From: Candidatus Cloacimonadota bacterium
Lineage (GTDB): Bacteria; Cloacimonadota; Cloacimonadia; JGIOTU-2
Length of the DNA stretch: 17,184 bases
NCBI GenBank assembly: GCA_014382685.1
Contig: JACNJG010000079.1
Span: forward strand, 1-17,184
Direction: 5' to 3'
Each line of letters begins with the position of its first letter. The stretch's first letter is position 1. Of the stretch, positions 7,544 to 14,269 are shown piece by piece. Under the pieces are notes generated by a model, which was not told the origin of the DNA, ran no database searches, and saw only the letters and a list, made by a program, of their open reading frames with translations. Made by a program: the position numbers and the translations under genes.

Positions 7544-7642
7544 CTAACGAATATATCCCCGAACAAGTTCATGGATCAGCCTTAGGGACGGACAAGTATC
7601 TCCAAATTCGGTAGGATTCACGCAATATTGTGCGTATTTCAT
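7544..7642 (-). CDS. Possible 32-residue small ORF in the leader of the OLD gene
   Basis: ATG (7640-7642) to TAG (7544-7546) encodes 32 residues, including N-P-T-E-F-G-D-T-C and ending H-E-L-V-R-G-Y-I-R. The region 7541-7620 is about 45% GC (36 of 80 bases), against about 27% in 7641-7720, so it differs from its flanks. No Shine-Dalgarno is well placed: AAGGA lies about 16 bases upstream, and the ATG overlaps the candidate -10 box. It may be a leader peptide, a remnant of a decayed gene, or non-coding. I do not recognise it. Confidence 0.25.
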   Translation of the reverse strand: MKYAQYCVNPTEFGDTCPSLRLIHELVRGYIR

Positions 7643-7670
7643 ATATAGATATTTTTTATCCTTCAGTCAA
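7642..7670 (-). promoter_or_regulatory. Candidate sigma-70-type promoter for the OLD/DUF2130 unit
   Basis: On the minus strand TTGACT (7665-7670) and TATATA (7642-7647) are separated by exactly 17 bases, giving a leader of roughly 125 bases before the OLD start codon. A second TTGACA lies 35 bases further upstream (7700-7705). The leader contains a short inverted repeat ACGCA/TGCGT (7620-7624 and 7631-7635). Confidence 0.45.
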
Positions 7671-7710
7671 TGGCTCTATAAATAATTTACTTCATCCGAT
7701 GTCAATAAAA
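7651..7710. repeat. Right copy of ~60-bp imperfect direct repeat (leader repeat)
   Basis: Counterpart of 2353-2411, about 5.3 kb away and in the same orientation. The longest identical run is 16 bases at 7680-7695. Here the repeat lies upstream of the OLD gene but does not end in a start codon: the position equivalent to the methyltransferase ATG reads ATA, so this copy looks detached from any gene start. Confidence 0.75.
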
Positions 7711-7760
7711 AGAACTGTCCGATCGAATAATTTTCAAATTAACATTTTTCATTTTTCATT

Positions 7761-8885
7761 TTACATTTTCCATTTATATTTACCAAACGTGCCCAGCAAT
7801 CCGAAAATTACAAAATAGGGCGCATACAGCACTTCCACAAATGGAAAGACAAGCAGTGAAATATATTCCCTGAATATCATCGCTCCTCGAAGCAATATGA
7901 GAAGATCGAAAAAGCTTTTTGCGAGAAATACTATAAGAAAAAAATTCCATGTCACAACTCCGGTTAATGCAAAAATGAAAGTTATCAATATCAATAAGAG
8001 AAAGATGAAAGCCACGAGGGAAACGCATTTTATGAGTGCAGGATAATATCGCCACTTGGAGCCGCGCCGCTTTTCCTGCTGAAATGTCTGTGAATGAGAT
8101 TTTTCTTCGATCGAAGGGACATAACTTTCGAGATGAGTTGCAAAACCTATTTTAAAGGAATGACTTTTACTGATCTTTTGAAGAAAGAGGTCGTCATCGC
8201 CGGATGGGATATGTCCAATTCCATCAAATCCATTGATAGACTCGAACACCTTCTTTTTGTAGGCAAAATTCCTGCCTGTTGCAGTAATTCCCCAATTCCA
8301 ACCAATACTGCCTGCAGAAAACGTGAACATCGCAAGCCGTTCGAGTCTCTTAAGAATGGAAATAATCCTTCTACCAAAACTTTTGTTCTTACATTTGAGG
8401 GGAGAGTAGCCGACAACTACATCAAATCCACGTGAAAACACCTCATTCATAGCACTCAGCCATAATTTTCCGGGTCTGCAATCTGCATCTGTGAACAGAA
8501 GCACCTCGCCTTGTGCATGATTTATCCCTTCTGTAAGAGCACGCTTCTTTCCTATCAGTTCAGGTAATTCGTCAGTAATGTTGATGTATTTTATCTGAGG
8601 ATATTTTTGGGAAAAATTATTAAGAATGTAATCGGTTTTATCTGTCGAGCGATCATTCACAATTATGATTTCAGATTTGTCTTGAGGATATTCTTGCTGA
8701 AGCAGATCGTTCAGTAATGCAGACAAATGCTTATCCTCATTCCGTGCAGCGACAACGACTGAAATAAAATGATTTTTTCTCTCTGAAGAAATGGTTCGAT
8801 TAATTCTAAAGGTCCCTATAATGAGAAATAAGAGAAACAAACAGTACAGCCCAGCCAACGCATATAGAATATAGAAAAATATCAT
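7761..8885 (-). CDS. Membrane-anchored family 2 glycosyltransferase
   Basis: 374 residues. An N-terminal membrane segment (~4-24) is followed by a GT2 catalytic domain: V-V-V-A-A-R-N-E (43-50) and V-N-D-R-S-T-D (76-82) for nucleotide-sugar binding, the D-x-D type motif F-T-D-A-D at 131-135, the acceptor-side G-D-D-D at 229-232, and Q-x-x-x-R-R-x-x-x-W (269-278), a variant of the QxxRW-type motif of processive enzymes. The C-terminus has about three further hydrophobic segments (~286-307, 313-333, 342-363). It should transfer a sugar at the cytoplasmic membrane; donor and product are not readable. Its ATG overlaps the TGA of tsaD as ATGA, making it the last gene of the dusB operon. Just after its stop the minus strand continues as a degenerate AATGAAA-rich run (about 7735-7765). 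Confidence 0.88.
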   Translation of the reverse strand: MIFFYILYALAGLYCLFLLFLIIGTFRINRTISSERKNHFISVVVAARNEDKHLSALLNDLLQQEYPQDKSEIIIVNDRSTDKTDYILNNFSQKYPQIKYINITDELPELIGKKRALTEGINHAQGEVLLFTDADCRPGKLWLSAMNEVFSRGFDVVVGYSPLKCKNKSFGRRIISILKRLERLAMFTFSAGSIGWNWGITATGRNFAYKKKVFESINGFDGIGHIPSGDDDLFLQKISKSHSFKIGFATHLESYVPSIEEKSHSQTFQQEKRRGSKWRYYPALIKCVSLVAFIFLLLILITFIFALTGVVTWNFFLIVFLAKSFFDLLILLRGAMIFREYISLLVFPFVEVLYAPYFVIFGLLGTFGKYKWKM

Positions 8886-9898
8886 AGCAGTTTCATGCCC
8901 TTAACTGACGAGGCATTCAGCTCGAGTGATGCGAATTTTTTATTTTTATATTTGAATTGAGCTGCTGCGCCGATCATCGCAGCATTATCTGTGCAGTACT
9001 TTTCTGAGGGGTAAAAAAGCTTGATGTTATGTTTTATGCAATACTCAGTAAAAGTTCTTCTCAGTTCGGTATTTGCAGCAACGCCACCGGCAAGCAAGAG
9101 TGTTTTCAAGGAGTGTTCTTTCAGTGCTTTGATCGTTTTCCGGAATAGCACTTCTACGATCGCATGCTGGAAGCTTGCAGCAAAATCATGAGTTGCAGCT
9201 TCGTCGAGTTTGCCCTTTTCTTTGAGATAGAGCATGCCTGAGGTTTTCAATCCGCTGAAACTGAAATCAAAATTATCATGCTTAAGCATGGGTAGTGGAA
9301 ATTCAATAGCAAGCTTGTTTCCATCTACAGCAAGGGAATCAATATGAGGTCCGCCCGGGTAAGGCAGACCAAGCAGCTTGCCGATCTTATCAAATGCCTC
9401 ACCTGCAGCGTCATCAACTGTTTTCCCAAGAATAGTATATTCCACAGGCGAAGAAAAAATTACAAGTTCGGTGTGCCCGCCGGAAACAATGAGAGATAAA
9501 AAAGGAAATTCTATATTTTTATGCTCTAAAAAATTTGCAAAAACATGACCGAAAATATGATTAACAGCTATTAGTGGTTTCTTCAAACTGAATGCCAATC
9601 CCTTTGCAAAAGACACGCCGACAAGCAAAGAACCGATCAATCCCGGATTTGCAGAAACTGCGATTGCATCGATATTCTTCAAGCCCATTTCTGCTTTTTC
9701 AAGAGCCATTTCCATGATTGGGATCAGTGTACGAATATGCTCACGGGATGCAAGCTCCGGCACAATTCCTCCATACTTCAGATGAACCTCTTCCTGAGAA
9801 GAGATTACATTGGAGAGCACATCACAATTTCCATCTATAAGTGCTGCGGAGGTATCGTCACAGGAGGTTTCTATCGCAAGAATGAGAGGTTTCTTCAT
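8882..9898 (-). CDS. tsaD: tRNA N6-adenosine threonylcarbamoyltransferase TsaD
   Basis: 338 residues, the usual length. TsaD transfers the threonylcarbamoyl group from TC-AMP to A37 of tRNAs that read ANN codons, working with TsaB and TsaE in the cytoplasm. The sequence starts I-L-A-I-E-T-S-C-D-D-T (6-16). It has the metal-binding histidines in N-H-I-F-G-H (H114, H118), S-G-G-H-T-E-L (139-145), the glycine-rich L-A-G-G-V-A-A-N (269-276), and the conserved C-T-D-N-A-A-M-I-G with the metal-ligand D304. The ATG lies three bases after the YbbR-protein stop and has no clear Shine-Dalgarno of its own, so translation is probably coupled. Its stop overlaps the glycosyltransferase start. TsaB, TsaC and TsaE genes are not in this window. 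Identification is secure. Confidence 0.97.
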   Translation of the reverse strand: MKKPLILAIETSCDDTSAALIDGNCDVLSNVISSQEEVHLKYGGIVPELASREHIRTLIPIMEMALEKAEMGLKNIDAIAVSANPGLIGSLLVGVSFAKGLAFSLKKPLIAVNHIFGHVFANFLEHKNIEFPFLSLIVSGGHTELVIFSSPVEYTILGKTVDDAAGEAFDKIGKLLGLPYPGGPHIDSLAVDGNKLAIEFPLPMLKHDNFDFSFSGLKTSGMLYLKEKGKLDEAATHDFAASFQHAIVEVLFRKTIKALKEHSLKTLLLAGGVAANTELRRTFTEYCIKHNIKLFYPSEKYCTDNAAMIGAAAQFKYKNKKFASLELNASSVKGMKLL

Positions 9899-9901
9899 GA
9901 A

Positions 9902-10795
9902 TTATTTTGGAATTGATTTTATTCGTACTTTTGTAGGAGTTTGACCAAGAAGATCGACTCCGGCAGGTACTTCCACTGAAATAGATATTTCATCATCAAC
10001 TTTGAAGGAATCGGGAAATTCTACTTTTGTAAAAATATCCTTCTCTTCCAGAATACTTACAATTTCCTGCTCGCCTGATACTTTTATACTCACAGAGGAT
10101 GGGAAAATCTCAATTCCATCAGGTGTATCGATTGGAATAAGCGAGATGGTTTTTTGAATGATCTTCGGCTCCATCTTCGTAATATCAAGTGTATAAGTAT
10201 CATATGATACCATCGGGTCTTGTGGCTGGATAACACTCAAGTGCGGATCGTCAATATGGATGTCCTTGTTATATGGTATTGTAATGATTTCTTCTATCTG
10301 AGTGATCATGGATTGAGGACCGGTTATCTGAATCTCTTCGGGTTTGACATCAAGTTCATTTTCTTCAAAATATTGCTTGCTCTCATCGTCTGCAAAGGCA
10401 AGTTCCACCGGCACGATCATTGTATTCATGTTATCCATGACTATGAGCACGTCTTTCATCGGGGGTTTGTACACAACATTGAGGTTGAATTCCTCAAGCC
10501 CATCAAGATTTTCATAAGCAATTGGCAGGTAATTCCTTCCGTAATGCACGTCCTTAAGATCAATATGATAAACGAATTTCTTCAGATTGTACCCCATGAT
10601 ATCCTGTCCTTTACCTTCTAAGGTAATATCGATCGTTTCCGGCTCGATAGTGATGGGCACAAGTGCAGAAGGGGCGCTTGAAATGGTTATCGGTATCTGT
10701 ATATCGACCTTCTGAATTTTCATGATATTGATCTCAAACCATATAAAAGCGGAAAGCAAAAGTGCAAAAATAAAAATCCATATCTTTTTGTTCAT
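9902..10795 (-). CDS. YbbR-domain membrane-anchored protein
   Basis: 297 residues. One N-terminal membrane anchor (I5-I24, with F-I-F-A-L-L-L-S-A-F-I-W-F) is followed by an extracytoplasmic part built of beta-rich repeats. Recurring units such as P-I-T-I-S, V-P-V-E-L-A-F and I-S-L-I-P-I-D-T-P, each followed by a P-x-x-I/V-x-I-x-G/V-x-G step (for example P-E-E-I-Q-I-T-G-P), are typical of YbbR domains; about three fit the length. In many Firmicutes YbbR (CdaR) partners a diadenylate cyclase, but no cdaA gene is next to it here, so that role cannot be assumed. The ATG overlaps the TAA of the TPR gene by one base (TAATG), and tsaD follows after three bases. The likely localisation is the outer face of the inner membrane. 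Confidence 0.85.
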   Translation of the reverse strand: MNKKIWIFIFALLLSAFIWFEINIMKIQKVDIQIPITISSAPSALVPITIEPETIDITLEGKGQDIMGYNLKKFVYHIDLKDVHYGRNYLPIAYENLDGLEEFNLNVVYKPPMKDVLIVMDNMNTMIVPVELAFADDESKQYFEENELDVKPEEIQITGPQSMITQIEEIITIPYNKDIHIDDPHLSVIQPQDPMVSYDTYTLDITKMEPKIIQKTISLIPIDTPDGIEIFPSSVSIKVSGEQEIVSILEEKDIFTKVEFPDSFKVDDEISISVEVPAGVDLLGQTPTKVRIKSIPK

Positions 10796-11676
10796 TATTT
10801 TCTCTCATCCTTATTAAAAATTCTTCTTAATCTTTCTGACGCAAGTGTAATATAAATATTTAGCGGATCGATCTTATGTGCGATGCTGAGATATTTCTTG
10901 GCGTTGTTAAAATCCCTCTCCGCAATGTATATCTTGCTCAGATCGATATAGGATTTGATGTAAAATATATTTTTTTGAATACTTGCTTTATAGTTTTCAA
11001 CTGCTTTTTCTATGTCCCCCATATTGTAGCAGCAATTTGCAAAAGCGTTGAAAAATTCCGCACTGTCACAACCCAATCGAGCCGCCTTATCGAAATAAAC
11101 AAATGCCTGTATCCAGTTCTTTTTATTATCGTAGCATTTGCCGATCAGGAGAGCCACTTCTTTGCTTGTTGGGAATTTCTTCTCTGCACTTTTCAATACA
11201 GAGATCGCATTATCCCATTCATTGAGCGCGATGTATTGCTCTGCAAGAAAGGTATAGGTCGAAACAAGATTATTGAAGTATGGCATGATCTCTTTAAAAA
11301 AGATGGTAGCTTCTTTTCTTCGGTTTAAATATACAAGGGCAACGGATTTATTAAAAAGCATTTCAGGAGTTTCAACACGGATCTTTGAGTACCATTCCAA
11401 CGCCTTGTGGGCTTTCCCTTTTTGAGTAAGATACACATTTCCCATAAGAAAATATAGCTGGTTGCTGTCTGGAAAAACATTGAGAGCTTTTGCAATGATC
11501 TTCTCAGCTTTTTTAAAAAGTGCATACTTCATATAGATGAGATATAGCATCTCATACGCCTTGAATGTGACCGGATATTCAGCAATAATCCCTTGCAGGA
11601 TCTCTTCTGCAAGAAGCCAGTTTTTACTGATGTGATGCTCTGCTTCGAGGAGCTTTGCCTTAACACGATTATCCAT
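10795..11676 (-). CDS. Tetratricopeptide repeat protein
   Basis: 293 residues made almost wholly of helical pairs with TPR spacing (about 34 residues). Typical TPR positions are visible in A-L-F-K-K-A-E-K-I-I-A-K-A-L-N-V-F-P-D, in W-D-N-A-I-S-V-L-K-S-A-E-K-K-F-P, in W-I-Q-A-F-V-Y-F-D-K-A-A-R-L-G and in F-N-N-A-K-K-Y-L-S-I-A-H-K-I-D-P. Roughly seven repeats fit. No signal peptide or membrane segment is seen, so it is probably cytoplasmic and acts as a protein-interaction scaffold. The partner is unknown. The ATG overlaps the end of dusB by 8 bases, and the stop overlaps the YbbR gene start, placing it firmly inside the operon. Confidence 0.88.
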   Translation of the reverse strand: MDNRVKAKLLEAEHHISKNWLLAEEILQGIIAEYPVTFKAYEMLYLIYMKYALFKKAEKIIAKALNVFPDSNQLYFLMGNVYLTQKGKAHKALEWYSKIRVETPEMLFNKSVALVYLNRRKEATIFFKEIMPYFNNLVSTYTFLAEQYIALNEWDNAISVLKSAEKKFPTSKEVALLIGKCYDNKKNWIQAFVYFDKAARLGCDSAEFFNAFANCCYNMGDIEKAVENYKASIQKNIFYIKSYIDLSKIYIAERDFNNAKKYLSIAHKIDPLNIYITLASERLRRIFNKDERK

Positions 11677-12634
11677 TGATTACACTCTGTTCAAATGAAT
11701 TAATCACGTCAATAATCTCGTTTTTTGTTATGAGATGATTTATCTTATCGCGCAGATGCGATGAGCCGTACAAACCTTTTGTGTAGAATGGAACGAACTT
11801 TCTGAATAATTTGATCGCAGTTGTTTCTCCATAAAAATCCAAACTTGCAAGCAGGTGTTCTTTCATCACTTTAATTCGCTCTCTCGTTGTGACCTGCAAA
11901 CTTTCTTTATTTTTCATTTTATCTTTGATCTGCGAGAACAGCCAGGGATTCCCAAGCGCACCTCTTCCGATCATAATGGAATCACAGCCGGTTTCCCGGA
12001 ACATCCTCACGCCATCTTCACAAGTAAGGATATCGCCATTCCCGATTATGGGAATTTTTACAATTTCTTTTGCTTTCTTAATATAGTTCCACTCGCTTTT
12101 TCCTGAAAATAACTGGCTGCGCGTGCGGGGATGGATGATGATTGCTGATGCACCCTCACTTTCAATAATTTTGATAATTTTCTCAAAATGTTCATCTGAA
12201 TCCCATCCGATCCTGATCTTTACTGTGAAGAGATCATCTTTTAGTAATTCCCTTGTTTGACGAACGATAGCAGCTATTTCTAAAGGGTTTTTCAGAAGTG
12301 CTGCGCCAGCACAGTTTTTTACCACTTTCTTGATAGGACAACCCATATTTATATCAAAGAAATCGGGCTTGAATTTTTGAAGAATTTGAATTCCTTTTAC
12401 GATCTTATCGGCGGTATTACTGAAAACCTGCAACCCGATCGGTCTGTCTGAATCATCAAATTCTGCCAGCAGATCGGTTTTTTTATTTCTATGTATAAGT
12501 GCATCAGCGCTGATCATTTCGGAGAGCAAAACATCTACACCAAACTGCTTGCAAATCTTCCGATATACATAATCTGTATAGCCCGCAAGGGGAGCAAGCC
12601 AGAGTTTTTTAGTGAAGAGTTCTTTTGATTTCAT
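11669..12634 (-). CDS. dusB: tRNA-dihydrouridine synthase, DusB type
   Basis: 321 residues from the ATG at 12632-12634. An upstream in-frame TTG at 12671-12673 would add 13 residues (H-P-F-R-S-L-P-Y-Y-Y-N) that are not family-like, and neither start has a clear Shine-Dalgarno. The FMN-dependent enzyme reduces uridines to dihydrouridine in tRNA. Visible motifs: W-L-A-P-L-A-G-Y-T-D (12-21), the catalytic cysteine in N-M-G-C-P (C99) followed by K-K-V-V-K-N-C-A-G-A-A-L-L, H-P-R-T-R-S-Q-L-F-S-G (168-178), G-N-G-D-I (198-202) and phosphate-binding G-R-G-A-L-G-N-P-W (223-231). The order and the G-A-A-L-L and G-N-P-W signatures fit DusB better than DusA or DusC. It is the first gene of the TPR-YbbR-tsaD-GT2 operon. 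Confidence 0.93.
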   Translation of the reverse strand: MKSKELFTKKLWLAPLAGYTDYVYRKICKQFGVDVLLSEMISADALIHRNKKTDLLAEFDDSDRPIGLQVFSNTADKIVKGIQILQKFKPDFFDINMGCPIKKVVKNCAGAALLKNPLEIAAIVRQTRELLKDDLFTVKIRIGWDSDEHFEKIIKIIESEGASAIIIHPRTRSQLFSGKSEWNYIKKAKEIVKIPIIGNGDILTCEDGVRMFRETGCDSIMIGRGALGNPWLFSQIKDKMKNKESLQVTTRERIKVMKEHLLASLDFYGETTAIKLFRKFVPFYTKGLYGSSHLRDKINHLITKNEIIDVINSFEQSVING

Positions 12635-12703
12635 ATTATAGTAATAAGGTAATGACCTGAACGGGTGTGGCAACTATTTTAGAATTTCTAAATCCTAATT
12701 TTT

Positions 12704-12724
12704 AATGTCAAATGAAATGTCAAA
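12704..12724. repeat. Short direct repeat AATGTCAAA x2 upstream of dusB
   Basis: AATGTCAAA occurs at 12704-12712 and 12716-12724 (12-base period), giving two TTTGACATT words on the minus strand upstream of dusB. Either could be a -35 element, but no good -10 follows at 16-18 bases. A 7-bp-arm palindrome (TTTAGAA-T-TTCTAAA, 12678-12692) lies between this repeat and the gene. Confidence 0.35.
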
Positions 12725-12742
12725 ATTATAAGAATCAGACTT

Positions 12743-12770
12743 GCTTCGTCCCGATGCATCGGGATGAAGC
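12743..12770. repeat. 28-base palindrome with CCCGATGCATCGGG core
   Basis: The arms pair over all 14 positions with one G-T wobble (12748/12765), and the central 14 bases are a perfect palindrome. It would form a strong hairpin in RNA from either strand, or a cruciform in DNA. It lies just downstream of the 114-residue gene on the minus strand and could stop or protect that transcript, but no T-run follows directly. Its right arm runs into the left copy of the 33-bp repeat. Confidence 0.7.
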
Positions 12771-12796
12771 GAGGATGATTTAATTACGCAATTCTC
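12764..12796. repeat. Left copy of a perfect 33-bp direct repeat
   Basis: Identical over 33 bases, same orientation, to 13305-13337 (541 bases apart). It starts ATGAAGCGAGG and ends ACGCAATTCTC. Similarity stops sharply on the right side; on the left only scattered matches remain. Together the copies bracket the small gene 12822-13166. Confidence 0.9.
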
Positions 12797-12821
12797 AAAT
12801 AATCTTTTTTATGAAGGTGAA

Positions 12822-13166
12822 TTATTCAGATTCCATTTCTTCAAATTGGATTTCTACTTTTGCTTTTCGAAGTAAGGGATAATGTTTTTGGATGTAATCA
12901 CAGATTACCGATTCAACTTCAGATTCCTTTTCCAAAAATATTTTAGAACATTTTTTTAGGGTGAGTGATATTTTGATAACCTGCGGGAAAGTTACAACAA
13001 TATTCCAGAAATAAGCAGGTTTTTCACCGAAAATATTTTCGATATATTTTGGAGCCGTTTTTGTAAGTTCTTTTTCTGCCTTCGCTACCTTATAAATCCA
13101 ATAGCACCAATATAACAAGCCGGAAATTCCGGCAAGCCAAAGAGTGAACTTGATACTTTTTTTCAT
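12822..13166 (-). CDS. Small membrane-anchored protein of unknown function
   Basis: 114 residues. A basic start (M-K-K-S-I-K) leads into one hydrophobic segment (F7-Y25, with W-L-A-G-I-S-G-L-L-Y-W-C-Y-W), most likely an uncleaved anchor or signal-anchor. The rest is charged and soluble, with an E-K-E-S-E-V-E-S-V-I-C-D-Y-I-Q-K-H-Y-P segment and an acidic tail (E-E-M-E-S-E). I recognise no domain. Coding is supported by the ATG with GGAG seven bases upstream, by a protein-like composition, and by the absence of another reading. It is a single-gene unit on the minus strand, separated from dusB by 187 bases containing a strong hairpin, and flanked on both sides by a 33-bp repeat. Confidence 0.7.
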   Translation of the reverse strand: MKKSIKFTLWLAGISGLLYWCYWIYKVAKAEKELTKTAPKYIENIFGEKPAYFWNIVVTFPQVIKISLTLKKCSKIFLEKESEVESVICDYIQKHYPLLRKAKVEIQFEEMESE

Positions 13167-13304
13167 AACATTTCTCCATTTCTAAGAGTTTATAAATTTC
13201 ACATCAAAAACCACATTGCGAAAAAATGTAATGCTGTTTACCTGTCAATTTTTTTCACACACCCGCCCCTCATTCCCAAAGCTTTAGGACGTTAAATGCG
13301 AAGC

Positions 13305-13337
13305 ATGAAGCGAGGATGATTTAATTACGCAATTCTC
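13305..13337. repeat. Right copy of the perfect 33-bp direct repeat
   Basis: Same 33 bases as 12764-12796. This copy lacks the large palindrome on its left; in its place is a divergent stretch with GCTTTAGG and AATGCGAAGC, possibly a decayed version of it. Confidence 0.9.
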
Positions 13338-13360
13338 GATTCACGCTCTCTTCTTGACCT

Positions 13361-13381
13361 GTGAAACCTTTTTTGTTTCAC
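13361..13381. repeat. Hairpin GTGAAAC / GTTTCAC
   Basis: GTGAAAC (13361-13367) and GTTTCAC (13375-13381) form a perfect 7-bp stem around a 7-base loop CTTTTTT. It is not followed by a T-run. It lies about 200 bases upstream of queC, and its role is unknown. Confidence 0.5.
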
Positions 13382-13480
13382 CGGGGCGTTCACTGCGAAT
13401 CAAGTCTTGCTTGTAGGAATTTCCCTGTTCATTAAAAATAATCATCCATTAGGTTTATTTCATAAAAAACATCAAATCCT

Positions 13481-13520
13481 TTTCGTGACATTTCGTGTTA
13501 ATTCGTGTTAATTCGTGGTT
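13481..13520. repeat. Four-unit tandem array with 10-bp period (WTTCGTGWYA-like)
   Basis: Four consecutive 10-base units each contain TTCGTG at the same place: 13481-13490, 13491-13500, 13501-13510 and 13511-13520. The first ends GACA, the next two GTTA, the last GGTT. The array ends 62 bases before the queC start codon. The period equals about one DNA helix turn, so every TTCGTG would face the same side. Confidence 0.7.
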
Positions 13521-13582
13521 AAAATTCTCTTCGTAGATAAATATCTTGTCAATCTTGGGAGCATCAGGACACTTGGTACATC

Positions 13583-14269
13583 ATGAAAAAAGAAAAAGCA
13601 ATCGTACTCCTCAGCGGGGGTTTGGATAGCTGTGTAGTTATGGCAATTGCGCAAAAGGATTATCAGGTTTGTCTGCTGCATGTGAATTACGGACAGAGAA
13701 CTGTAACGCGCGAAGAACAGGCATTCAAAGATATTGCTGAATATTATAAGATCAAAGATATTCTGAATGTTGACATCGGATATCTACAAAAGATTGGGGG
13801 TTCGAGTTTGACCGATAGAGATATGTCTATTCCTGAAAATAAAACTGATGCTTCGATCCCTTCAACTTACGTTCCTTTCCGTAATGCAAACCTGCTCTCC
13901 ATCGCAACAGCATGGGCAGAAGTAATTGGCGCATCCAAAATTTTTATCGGTGCGATGGAAGAGGATAGCAGCGGCTACCCGGATTGCAGAGAGCAATTTT
14001 TCAATAGTTTTAATAAAACCATAAAAGAAGGTACAAAGCCGGACACACACATTGAAATCGAAACTCCCATTTTGCATAAGACAAAAGCCGAAGTTGTTAA
14101 ATTAGGAATAGAATTAAAAGCCCCGCTCCATCTCACATGGTCATGCTATCAAAATGAAGAGAAAGCGTGTGGTGTGTGCGAAAGCTGTAAACTTCGGATA
14201 ACTGCCTTTCAACAAGCCGGTTACCCTGACCCAATCCCCTATTTAATTCCAATATCATGGAAAAGTTAA
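13583..14269 (+). CDS. queC: 7-cyano-7-deazaguanine synthase QueC
   Basis: 228 residues, the usual length. QueC converts 7-carboxy-7-deazaguanine to preQ0 with ATP and ammonia, a step towards queuosine in tRNA. The PP-loop ATP-binding motif is L-L-S-G-G-L-D-S (9-16). The conserved Y-V-P-F-R-N-A lies at 96-102 and G-Y-P-D-C-R-E at 131-137. The C-terminal zinc site has four cysteines, C188, C196, C199 and C202, in the pattern C-x7-C-x2-C-x2-C. The start ATG is supported by the family N-terminus (K-E-K-A-I-V-L-L-S-G-G). The Shine-Dalgarno is weak, with AGGA 13 bases away. The 3' end overlaps the recombinase gene by 13 bases. The other preQ genes (queD, queE, queF) are not in view, and I see no preQ1 riboswitch upstream. 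Confidence 0.96.
   Translation: MKKEKAIVLLSGGLDSCVVMAIAQKDYQVCLLHVNYGQRTVTREEQAFKDIAEYYKIKDILNVDIGYLQKIGGSSLTDRDMSIPENKTDASIPSTYVPFRNANLLSIATAWAEVIGASKIFIGAMEEDSSGYPDCREQFFNSFNKTIKEGTKPDTHIEIETPILHKTKAEVVKLGIELKAPLHLTWSCYQNEEKACGVCESCKLRITAFQQAGYPDPIPYLIPISWKS

Larger units (their letters stand above)
13167..13582. other. Divergent intergenic region without a gene
   Basis: These 416 bases separate the minus-strand 114-residue gene from plus-strand queC. They hold a minus-strand TTGACA (about 13244-13249), the right copy of the 33-bp repeat (13305-13337), a 7-bp-stem hairpin (13361-13381) and a 10-bp-period tandem array (13481-13520). No open reading frame with a convincing start is present, and I see no tRNA or riboswitch fold. 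Promoters for both flanking genes must lie here, but I cannot place them confidently. Confidence 0.6.

Noticed and set aside
12635..12640. Perfect TATAAT directly before the dusB ATG as a promoter
   Set aside because: Transcription would start inside the coding region and no -35 lies at the right distance; judged coincidental.
13481..13520. CRISPR array
   Set aside because: The units are only 10 bp and contiguous with no spacers, and no cas genes are present.
13167..13582. preQ1 riboswitch upstream of queC
   Set aside because: No preQ1-I or preQ1-II consensus pattern was found near the queC start; the hairpin at 13361-13381 has the wrong loop and lies about 200 bases away.
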